Below, piece by piece: positions 1 to 6,139 of a stretch of DNA of 14,980 bases; the stretch's first letter is position 1, and every line of letters starts with the position of its first letter. A program made the position numbers and the translations under genes. The DNA lies in the NCBI GenBank assembly GCA_035544835.1, contig DASZZV010000460.1, positions 1 to 14,980 of the forward strand, in the 5' to 3' direction. A model generated the notes under the pieces. It was not told the origin of the DNA. It was given only the letters and a program-made list of their open reading frames with translations, and did no database searches. The stretch comes from DASZZV01 sp035544835 (lineage in GTDB: Bacteria > Acidobacteriota > Thermoanaerobaculia > Gp7-AA8).

Positions 1-645
1 AAGTCGGGGATGCTGGCGGCCGAATCCGCCTTTCAGTCCCTGCTCGCTGGCGACTACTCTTCGGTTCAGCTTTCGTCATACGAGCAGGCCTTTGAGAATT
101 CGTGGGCTCGCGAAGAGATGTGGTTGCAGCGGAACTTCCACCAGGCATTCGACCGGGGACAGCTGCTTGGTATGCTCAATGCGGGTCTCGGTATGGTCAC
201 AAGAGGGCGCGGTTTCGGTGTTGCCGACCGCCTCGAGGCCAAAGCTGGACATGAGCACATGGAGCGCATTCAGCGTTATTTCGGAAGCGAGCATCCTCAT
301 GCTCCAGAGAAGATGCGATTCGACAACACGTACACCTTCGACAAGGTCACCGACGTCTACTTCGGAGGTGTCGTTCACGAAGAGAATCAGCCGGCGCATC
401 TCATTATCTCGGACACGGAGATCTGCATCACGCGCTGCACACCGGAGTACGGCAATCCCTGTCTGCACTTCTGCCCTGCCAACGTGTACGAACCGAAACC
501 GACCGAAGACGGCCGCGGCCGTGTTCCGTTCCTGAACTTCACAAACTGTTTTCACTGTAAGACCTGCGACATCATGGACCCGTATCAGATCATCACCTGG
601 GTCCCACCGGAGGGCGGTGGCGGGCCGGATTACAAGAAGCTGTAG
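1..645 (+). CDS. Electron transfer flavoprotein-ubiquinone oxidoreductase, C-terminal part (5' end outside window)
   Basis: The frame is open from base 1, so the visible 214 codons are the last third of a protein that usually has about 550-600 residues. ETF-QO takes electrons from reduced electron transfer flavoprotein (fatty-acid and amino-acid oxidation) and passes them through FAD and one 4Fe-4S cluster to ubiquinone or menaquinone at the inner membrane. The first visible residues, KSGMLAAES, match the conserved stretch at the end of the FAD domain. The C-terminus carries the ferredoxin-like cluster site: CPANVYE with its cysteine at codon 158, then CFHCKTCD with cysteines at codons 183, 186 and 189, and the family signature PEGGGGP near the end. 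These four cysteines are the expected cluster ligands. The ATG at 10 is internal, not the start. A repeat-rich spacer follows, so cotranscription with the MoxR operon is doubtful. Identification is from motif recall and is strong. Confidence 0.93.
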   Translation, partial: KSGMLAAESAFQSLLAGDYSSVQLSSYEQAFENSWAREEMWLQRNFHQAFDRGQLLGMLNAGLGMVTRGRGFGVADRLEAKAGHEHMERIQRYFGSEHPHAPEKMRFDNTYTFDKVTDVYFGGVVHEENQPAHLIISDTEICITRCTPEYGNPCLHFCPANVYEPKPTEDGRGRVPFLNFTNCFHCKTCDIMDPYQIITWVPPEGGGGPDYKKL

Positions 646-648
646 TTT

Positions 649-682
649 GTCATCCTGAGCGAAGGGACGACGGGACGTCGTC
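649..682. repeat. Family C repeat fragment plus small hairpin after the ETF-QO stop
   Basis: Directly after the stop codon, TGTCATCCTGAGCG repeats the outer arm of the family C element found near 5742, but no matching second arm follows, so this looks like a remnant. It runs into a perfect 7-base stem, GACGACG (666-672) and CGTCGTC (676-682), with a GGA loop. There is no T-run after it, so it is at best a weak or Rho-assisted terminator for the ETF-QO gene. Confidence 0.5.
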
Positions 683-689
683 GATGAGG

Positions 690-830
690 AAAGAAACTGA
701 GTGGGTGTCATCCCGAGCCGCAGCGAGGGATCTGGGCGGGGGCTTTTTGCCCTTGGCAATCGACAATGTTCGCGAGCACCAGCATGGAAGGGCCCCCGCC
801 CAGATCCCTCGCTGCGGCTCGGGATGACAC
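690..830. repeat. Family A palindromic element, copy A1
   Basis: The arms 705-743 and 792-830 are perfect 39-base reverse complements, with arm ends GTGTCATCCCGAG and CTCGGGATGACAC. They enclose a 48-base spacer. The 15 bases before the left arm (AGAAACTGAGTGG region, from about 690) are also shared with copy A2 at 5936-6076, which lies in the opposite orientation. The spacer matches A2 at 40 of 48 positions by hand alignment. The homologous unit is therefore about 141 bases and not just the arms. It sits between two genes transcribed in the same direction. Reading frames across it are artefacts of the repeat. No transposase is nearby, so it is likely a non-autonomous REP/MITE-like element. 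Confidence 0.9.
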
Positions 831-890
831 ACTTCACCGCTAGCAACCGACAACACAGAACTGATCATCACCGCCAAACGTACTACCACC

Positions 891-1862
891 ATGACGATGA
901 CAGCGACAGCCAAAGCGGTAATGCCCGACAAGCTCGAGAGGATCCGGCTTCTTCAGGAGAACGTCGAGCGCGTGATTCGCGGGAAGTCGGACGTGGTGCG
1001 CCTGGCGGTGACGGCCCTTCTCGCCGATGGCCATCTGCTCCTCGAGGATGTTCCCGGTGTGGGAAAAACCACCCTCGCGCACGCGCTGGCGCGGTCGCTG
1101 TCGATGGAATTTCAGCGGATCCAGTTCACCAGCGATCTGTTGCCCGCCGATATCCTCGGTGTCACGATCTTCAATCAGGATCGCCAGGAATTCGAGTTCA
1201 TCTCGGGACCGGTGTTCACCAATATCCTGCTGGCCGACGAGATCAACCGCGGCACGCCCAAGACACAGTCAGCCCTGCTGGAGGCGATGAACGAGGGAAC
1301 GGTTTCGATCGAGAAGAAGCAGTATCAGCTTCCTGATCCGTTCCTGGTCATCGCCACTCAGAACCCGGTCGAGCACATCGGGACCTACGCTCTACCCGAG
1401 TCGCAACTCGATCGCTTTCTGATGAAGCTGACCATTGGCTATCCGAATCATGCCGACGAAAGGGCGCTACTGCGGCAGGGGGGCGCGCAGGAAGCGCTCG
1501 ATCAGCTTCAGCCGGTGTTGTCGCAGGTTGAGTTCCGTGAGCTGCAGGCTTCGGTCGCGGCGATTCACATGCAGGAGTCGCTGGTCGATTACCTGATGTC
1601 CGTCATCGAGGCTACCCGTAACGACAGCGCCATCGCACTGGGCGTCTCCACGCGAGGCGCGCTCACTTACTTCAAGGCTGCACAGGCCCTGGCGATGGTG
1701 CAGGGGCGTGACTTCGTCCTTCCTGACGACATCAAGCGACTCGCTGTTCCCGTGCTTTCCCATCGGATCGTTCTGCAGGAGCGAAAGGCCATGCGGGGCG
1801 ACTTCGCGCCGGAGACGAGAACCATCGAACGGATCGTCGGCTCCGTACCTGTCCCGAGGTGA
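891..1862 (+). CDS. MoxR-family AAA+ ATPase
   Basis: This is a cytoplasmic ATPase of the MoxR family. Members act as chaperone-like factors for partner proteins and are nearly always encoded beside DUF58 and VWA or transglutaminase genes. The 323 residues show a Walker A motif PGVGKTT at 55-61, Walker B LLADEINR at 113-120, sensor 1 (IATQNP) at 154-159, a probable arginine finger in SQLDRF at 171-176, and sensor 2 in STRGALTY near 253-260. The length is normal for the family. The start is uncertain: ATG at 891, 897 and 921 are all in frame and none has a clear ribosome binding site. Homology begins near residue 13, so 921 would also be acceptable. The stop lies 4 bases before the next start, so this is the first gene of a three-gene operon. 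The client of the ATPase cannot be told from sequence. Confidence 0.93.
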   Translation: MTMTATAKAVMPDKLERIRLLQENVERVIRGKSDVVRLAVTALLADGHLLLEDVPGVGKTTLAHALARSLSMEFQRIQFTSDLLPADILGVTIFNQDRQEFEFISGPVFTNILLADEINRGTPKTQSALLEAMNEGTVSIEKKQYQLPDPFLVIATQNPVEHIGTYALPESQLDRFLMKLTIGYPNHADERALLRQGGAQEALDQLQPVLSQVEFRELQASVAAIHMQESLVDYLMSVIEATRNDSAIALGVSTRGALTYFKAAQALAMVQGRDFVLPDDIKRLAVPVLSHRIVLQERKAMRGDFAPETRTIERIVGSVPVPR

Positions 1863-1866
1863 GTGC

Positions 1867-2865
1867 ATGCCGCCTGCAGACTTCGAATTCGAGGGAGTCG
1901 TCCGTCTCACCCGTTACGGCGCCGCCTATCTGGTCTTTACCATGGTGGCCGGATTCGCCGCGCTCAATACCGGCAACAACTCTCTCTATATCGGGCTTGC
2001 TTTCATGCTGGGGGCTCTGGTGCTGTCGGGCGTGACTTCGAAAGGAGGACTCAAACAGATCGAGGTGCGGTTTCCCGATCTGGAAGATGTCTGGGCGGGC
2101 CGGCCGGCCGCTGCAACGCTGGTCGTCCGCAACCGCTCGCGACTCTTCACAGTGCGCGACCTGCTGTTGTCACACCCGGCGCTGGAGCGTCCGCTTTACC
2201 TGCCGCTGGTTGCCCGAACCAGCTCCGTGCAGGTAGCGGCTCCGCTCGTATTCGATCGGCGAGGGGAAGTAGCCCTCGAAAGGATCAACTGCTACACCCG
2301 CTACCCCTTCGGCCTCTTCATGAAAAAACGGCGCATTCGTGTCGATGCCCGAACGATCGTGTATCCGCGACTCCTGAACGACGTATCGATGCATCAGCGG
2401 TTCGCATCTGAGGATGGCGATCAGGCGCCAAGGCAGCAGATGGGTGCCGGCGACGAGATCTTCGGCTTTCGCGAGTATGTTCGCGGCGACTCTCTGCGTC
2501 AGATTCACTGGAAAAAGTCCGCGAGCGTGGGCCGCTGGATCATGAAACAGCCCGAGAAAGATGAGAGCCGATCGTTCGAGGTTTACCTCGACACTCATCT
2601 TCCCGCAGATTGCACGGCCGAGGATTTCGAGCAGCTCGTGAGTAAGGCCACGACCTATCTCAAAGGGCTCGTCGATGGGGGAGCCGAGGTACTTCTCGAG
2701 GTTCCGGGAGAGACCGTCTCCACCCGCGGCGGCGAGAGCAATCGCGTTCTCTACGAGACGCTGGCCATGGTTCAGGCAGATCGATCTCCGGCCACACCTC
2801 TGTCTGTCGCGCCGTCGACGATTGTCTTTTCTTTGAGGTCCTCGCGTGAGCTCAAAAGCGCGTGA
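1867..2865 (+). CDS. DUF58 domain protein (MoxR partner, membrane-anchored)
   Basis: The protein has 332 residues. Two hydrophobic segments near residues 18-33 and 40-56 should anchor it in the membrane. A beta-rich middle part follows, and then the DUF58 signature around 195-225, where FGFREYVRGD and LRQIHWKKSAS are clear. DUF58 proteins are regular partners of MoxR ATPases; their biochemical role is not settled, although the region after the signature resembles a von Willebrand A-like fold. The frame stays open upstream to 1708, inside the MoxR gene, but ATG 1867 is chosen because it follows the MoxR stop by 4 bases and has GAGGTGA (1856-1862) as a ribosome binding site. The last 20 bases overlap the next gene, which implies translational coupling. 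Confidence 0.9.
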   Translation: MPPADFEFEGVVRLTRYGAAYLVFTMVAGFAALNTGNNSLYIGLAFMLGALVLSGVTSKGGLKQIEVRFPDLEDVWAGRPAAATLVVRNRSRLFTVRDLLLSHPALERPLYLPLVARTSSVQVAAPLVFDRRGEVALERINCYTRYPFGLFMKKRRIRVDARTIVYPRLLNDVSMHQRFASEDGDQAPRQQMGAGDEIFGFREYVRGDSLRQIHWKKSASVGRWIMKQPEKDESRSFEVYLDTHLPADCTAEDFEQLVSKATTYLKGLVDGGAEVLLEVPGETVSTRGGESNRVLYETLAMVQADRSPATPLSVAPSTIVFSLRSSRELKSA

Positions 2866-4816
2866 GCTCGAGTCGCTTCTTCTGCCGGCCGTAGCCGCGC
2901 TGCCGTTGTATTTCACCGGCTCCATCTCGATATCATCGGTGCTGATTTTCTACGTGGCCCTGCTCGTGGTCGCCTGGGCCCGCGTTTTTGGCGGCTGGAT
3001 GGCCTCATCATCAGCACTGCAGATCGTTGCTGCGGCGTATCTCCTCTTTTTTCCCGCCGACGGACTCTTTCTCTCGAGGAGTCTGATCCGCGCCTCGACG
3101 CATCTGCTGTTTTTCATCGCCGTCTACCAATGTGCCGATCCCACCAGACGTCAGGAGGGGAAGCGGTTTCTGGTGACAGTCCTGCTCTTCGTCAGCGCCA
3201 TCGCTTCATCCACCGACATCACCATTGTTCTCTTCATCGTGTTTTTTACATTCCTGTCGTTTCGGGAGTTGATGCTGCTCAGTCATTACGAGTCCGAGCA
3301 ACTGGTTGATGTGAATCCCACCCCGGCGCCCAGTGGCCGGACAGCCGGGGCCTACCTGCTCTGTACGGTCATCGTCGGGGCCCTTCTCTTTCCTCTGTTG
3401 CCGCGCGTGAAGAATCCGCTGGTTCGTGGCATCACAGGCGACCTCGCCGATACCAGCACCGGTTTCAGCGATACCATCGATTTCTCTTCCAGTCGGACCG
3501 TCTCGAACAACCCCGAGGTCCTGGCTCGCGTTTGGATATCCCGCCAGGGCTCGCTGCTCTTCACCCCTGTGCGCCTGCGTGGAGGCGTCTATGACCGATT
3601 CGATGGAAAGCGGTGGCGTGCCAGCGGACCGTCCATGTTGAGGAATGTCCGGCAGGTTCGTGGTGGCCGTTTCGTCATTGGAACGCCCTCGGGATTCTCG
3701 GCGTCGGCCACCATCCAGCAGCGGGCCAGCCACGACCGGCGATTATTTCTCCCCAGCGGGACCTACCAGGTCGGGCGCATCCTGCAGCTCTCCGAGGAGC
3801 CGGTGCATGATTCGTACAGCACTTATGAGTTAACTCGATCCGAGGCCACCTTCGAGGTGACCATGAGTCAGGCCACGCGTGAATTTCCCGTCCGCCCCGT
3901 TCGCGTGGTCCGCTATCCGGCTTCCCCTGATGTCACTCTACTGGCGCGGAAGATGGCCGGGAATGCCTCCAATCCCATGGCAATTGCTTCGGCTATCGAG
4001 ACCTACATGGCGACCCGATTCAAATATGTGAAAAACGATGTGCTGATGACGCGGCAGGTGACCTTGGATGACTTTCTTCTGAGAACTCGCCAGGGGCATT
4101 GCGAATATTTCGCCGCTGGCATGGTCGCGCTTCTATCGACTCTCAACATCCCAGCCCGCGTGGCCGGCGGATATTACGGCGGGGAGCTCAATCCGCTTAC
4201 CGGTTACATCGTAATCCGTAAGAGAGACGCGCATGCCTGGGTCGAGGTGTTCGCCGACAACCGCTGGAACACCTTCGACCCGACGCCTCCGTCGGAGCGT
4301 CCCGGCAGCGCACCGGGTGGGGTCATCGGCGCGTACGCGAATGCGCTGCTTGATTCCGTGAACTACTTCTGGGATCGGTACATCCTCACCTTCGGCATCG
4401 CTGACCAGCTCACACTCCTCACTCGCGCCATCGAAAAGGGAACGGAGCTCTTCGCAGCGGGACGAGCCTCGTTCGGAAAGGTCACGGCGGCGCTCCTCAG
4501 CCGAACGACGCTGATCGGCGTTTCCATCCTCCTGTCGATCCTGCTGCTGGGCAGTGCTGTTGCGCGCCTCCGTGCGCCGCTGTTCCGGCAGCTGGTGGCG
4601 AGGATGGCCGAGGTCGGAATCGAAGTGACCAGTTCCATGACGACCGAGGAACTGCTCGAAAGGGTGGAGCGTGAGCAGCCAGGATTGCTCACTGAGGTGC
4701 ACCATGTCGTCAATGTGTATCGGAAGGGACGATTCTCGGCGGGGAGCACTTCGGCGGGGGAACGTTCGGGAGCACGCATGGCGCTCCGAAATATTCGCCG
4801 CAGGGTTTCAGCCTGA
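2846..4816 (+). CDS. TgpA-type transmembrane transglutaminase-like protein
   Basis: The 656-residue protein starts at a GTG, with GAGG (2835-2838) placed 7 bases upstream. The N-terminal part has about five to six hydrophobic segments up to residue 186 (for example around 30-48, 58-70, 84-96, 108-138 and 168-186), like DUF3488/TgpA proteins. A periplasmic part follows. The transglutaminase core carries the full catalytic triad: Cys419 in GHCEYF, His463 in DAHAWVEV and Asp478 in FDPTPP. One more membrane segment lies near 555-573, followed by a cytoplasmic tail of about 80 residues of DUF4129-like character. Family members with this triad are thought to act on peptides or cell-wall material outside the membrane; the substrate here is unknown. 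It ends the MoxR-DUF58-TgpA operon. A family B palindrome follows 36 bases after the stop. Confidence 0.92.
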   Translation: MSSKARELESLLLPAVAALPLYFTGSISISSVLIFYVALLVVAWARVFGGWMASSSALQIVAAAYLLFFPADGLFLSRSLIRASTHLLFFIAVYQCADPTRRQEGKRFLVTVLLFVSAIASSTDITIVLFIVFFTFLSFRELMLLSHYESEQLVDVNPTPAPSGRTAGAYLLCTVIVGALLFPLLPRVKNPLVRGITGDLADTSTGFSDTIDFSSSRTVSNNPEVLARVWISRQGSLLFTPVRLRGGVYDRFDGKRWRASGPSMLRNVRQVRGGRFVIGTPSGFSASATIQQRASHDRRLFLPSGTYQVGRILQLSEEPVHDSYSTYELTRSEATFEVTMSQATREFPVRPVRVVRYPASPDVTLLARKMAGNASNPMAIASAIETYMATRFKYVKNDVLMTRQVTLDDFLLRTRQGHCEYFAAGMVALLSTLNIPARVAGGYYGGELNPLTGYIVIRKRDAHAWVEVFADNRWNTFDPTPPSERPGSAPGGVIGAYANALLDSVNYFWDRYILTFGIADQLTLLTRAIEKGTELFAAGRASFGKVTAALLSRTTLIGVSILLSILLLGSAVARLRAPLFRQLVARMAEVGIEVTSSMTTEELLERVEREQPGLLTEVHHVVNVYRKGRFSAGSTSAGERSGARMALRNIRRRVSA

Positions 4817-4852
4817 CAACTCGGGACCACCCAGTTGCCGCTCAATATTTCT

Positions 4853-4978
4853 TCTTGTGTGGCACAGGCACTCTTGCCTGTGTGTCGGCCGTCGAGGCCG
4901 ACTTCCCTGTAAATCATTACAGGAACGTCGCGGCTCGACGCCGCGCCACACAGGCAAGAGTGCCTGTGCCACACAAGA
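4853..4978. repeat. Family B cloverleaf-like palindromic element, copy B1
   Basis: An outer stem of 32 perfectly paired bases (4853-4884 with 4947-4978; ends TCTTGTGTGGCACAGG) encloses three consecutive hairpins. Hairpin I is TCGGCC (4885-4890) with GGCCGA (4896-4901). Hairpin II is CCTGTAA (4906-4912) with TTACAGG (4917-4923). Hairpin III is CGCGGC (4929-4934) with GCCGCG (4940-4945). Folded, this is a four-way junction. It lies between the convergent transglutaminase and pdxJ genes and ends 12 bases from the pdxJ stop, so it could stop transcripts from both sides. Reading frames through it are spurious. A second copy of equal core length is at 10404-10527. Confidence 0.9.
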
Positions 4979-4990
4979 GGCAAGTGATCT

Positions 4991-5713
4991 TTATTTTCTG
5001 GGCGATCGGATCAAGGCCGCCATTTCACGCACTGCCTCCTGAATGCCAACGAACGAGGCGCGGGCGACGATGGAGTGACCGATGTTCAACTCCTCGATTG
5101 GAGTGATTGAGGCGATGGCGTCGACGTTGCGATAGTTCAACCCGTGGCCGGCAAAGACACGCAGGCCCAGCTTCTCTGCGCCTCGTGCAGCGTTGGCGAT
5201 CTTCTCGAGCTCACTCTTGACGTTGGGCGTTCCCCAGCTGTCGGCGAACTTACCGGTATTGATCTCCACGCAGGGAGCATTGAGCTTATGGCAGGCTCTT
5301 ATCTGCTCCAGATCGGGGTCGGCGAAGATCGAAACCTCGATCTGGGAATCCGTCAACTCCTTGACGATCGTGTAGAGACTTCCCATGAGCAGGGCCACAT
5401 CGAGTCCGCCTTCGGTCGTCAATTCCTCACGCCGTTCCGGCACCAGGGTGACGCGATTCGGCTTGAACGTCTGGGCGGCGCGTACCATCTCCCTGGTCGC
5501 AGCCATCTCCATGTTCAGGTGCGTCGTCACAGTCTTACGGAGGAGCTCTACGTCGCGATCCTGGATGTGTCGGCGATCGCTGCGCAGATGAACGGTGATG
5601 CCCTGGGCTCCGGCCAGCTCGCAAAGAATGGCAGCAGTAACAGGGTCGGGCTCGTCACTCTTCCGAGCCTGGCGGATGGTGGCAAAGTGATCGATGTTAA
5701 CGGCCAGTCGCAT
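4991..5713 (-). CDS. pdxJ: Pyridoxine 5'-phosphate synthase PdxJ
   Basis: PdxJ condenses 1-deoxy-D-xylulose 5-phosphate with 3-amino-2-oxopropyl phosphate to give pyridoxine 5'-phosphate, the ring-closing step of DXP-dependent vitamin B6 synthesis. The 240-residue length is normal. The protein opens with MRLAVNIDHFATIRQAR, a typical PdxJ start. Expected active-site residues are present: His42 and the arginines in HLRSDRRHI, Glu69 in NMEMA, and His190 in GHGLNY; GHSIVARA at 212-219 is the phosphate-binding end. The usual HLREDRRHI has Ser instead of Glu at position 45, a residue not known to be catalytic. The frame is open 58 codons upstream, but that extension is only translated repeat C, so the start at 5713 is preferred; no strong ribosome binding site is seen. 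It stands alone, convergent with the transglutaminase gene. Confidence 0.95.
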   Translation of the reverse strand: MRLAVNIDHFATIRQARKSDEPDPVTAAILCELAGAQGITVHLRSDRRHIQDRDVELLRKTVTTHLNMEMAATREMVRAAQTFKPNRVTLVPERREELTTEGGLDVALLMGSLYTIVKELTDSQIEVSIFADPDLEQIRACHKLNAPCVEINTGKFADSWGTPNVKSELEKIANAARGAEKLGLRVFAGHGLNYRNVDAIASITPIEELNIGHSIVARASFVGIQEAVREMAALIRSPRK

Positions 5714-5739
5714 GGCCGTAAGAGTAACAGAGGGTTGGG

Positions 5740-5839
5740 GCTTGTCATCCTGAGCGCAGCGAAGGATCTCAAGATGGGTCGATCTGAATTCAGATCCTGC
5801 CGCTGGAGATCCTTCGCCGCGGCGGCTAGGATGACAAGC
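5740..5839. repeat. Family C nested palindromic element
   Basis: Three nested pairings are visible. The outer arms are GCTTGTCATCCT (5740-5751) with AGGATGACAAGC (5828-5839), the middle arms GAAGGATCTC (5761-5770) with GAGATCCTTC (5806-5815), and the centre a perfect 16-base palindrome GATCTGAATTCAGATC (5781-5796). The arm sequence resembles family A (both begin GTCATCC and contain GATC near the inner end) but is distinct. It lies 27 bases upstream of the pdxJ start and creates a false N-terminal extension of that frame. Between this element and copy A2 (5840-5935) I see nothing recognisable. Confidence 0.85.
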
Positions 5840-5935
5840 TCGGGAAACCTGCGTAGACATTGGAGGTCCCTCGCCCTCCCAACCCACCCGCCCTTGCTGC
5901 TAAGAAACTCCCTGTATTTACGCGGGTTGCCCGAT

Positions 5936-6076
5936 GTGTCATCCCGAGCCGCAGCGAGGGATCTGGGCGGGGGCCCTTCCATAGTGGTGCTCGCAAACAT
6001 TTTCGATTGCCAAGGGTCTAAGGCCCCCGCCCGGATCCCTCGCTGCGGCTCGGGATGACACCCACTCAGTTTCTTT
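5936..6076. repeat. Family A palindromic element, copy A2 (inverted relative to A1)
   Basis: The arms 5936-5974 and 6023-6061 pair at 38 of 39 positions (one difference at 6033). The spacer is 48 bases, the same length as in A1. The reverse complement of the spacer matches A1 at 40 of 48 positions, and the flank CCACTCAGTTTCTTT (6062-6076) is the reverse complement of the A1 left flank. The two copies are thus one homologous unit in opposite orientations. It lies downstream of the ABC-F gene (stop at 6140) and upstream of pdxJ. Confidence 0.9.
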
Positions 6077-6103
6077 TCTCAGTGGCAGCGCGCACGCTGT
6101 CCA

Positions 6104-6119
6104 CGGCTCGGGATGACAG
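6104..6119. repeat. Solo half-arm of family A
   Basis: CGGCTCGGGATGACAG repeats the outer end of a family A right arm, with no partner arm beside it. It lies between copy A2 and the ABC-F stop codon and is probably a remnant of a second element or of a decayed insertion. Confidence 0.5.
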
Positions 6120-6139
6120 GTCGGCAATACCGGCGACAC

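Noticed and set aside
690..830. Insertion sequence with its own transposase
   Set aside because: The units are only about 125-141 bases and contain no credible coding frame; no transposase gene is present in the window.
701..1336. Open frames overlapping repeat A1 and the MoxR start in another frame
   Set aside because: They are in the wrong frame relative to the strongly conserved MoxR motifs and begin inside the repeat.
4853..4978. tRNA or tRNA-like gene suggested by the cloverleaf layout
   Set aside because: The outer stem of 32 pairs is far too long for an acceptor stem, and there is no T-loop consensus, anticodon arm of normal size or CCA end.
4854..5042. Small proteins encoded across the family B repeats (such as the frame starting MCGTGTLACVSAVEADF and its copy near 10405)
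   Set aside because: The similarity between the two frames comes from the DNA repeat itself; both strands and several frames stay open because the sequence is palindromic, and no ribosome binding site or domain is present.
5144..6058. A 304-codon open frame on the plus strand opposite pdxJ
   Set aside because: It lies antisense to an unmistakable PdxJ and then runs through repeats C and A2; its translation has no family character.
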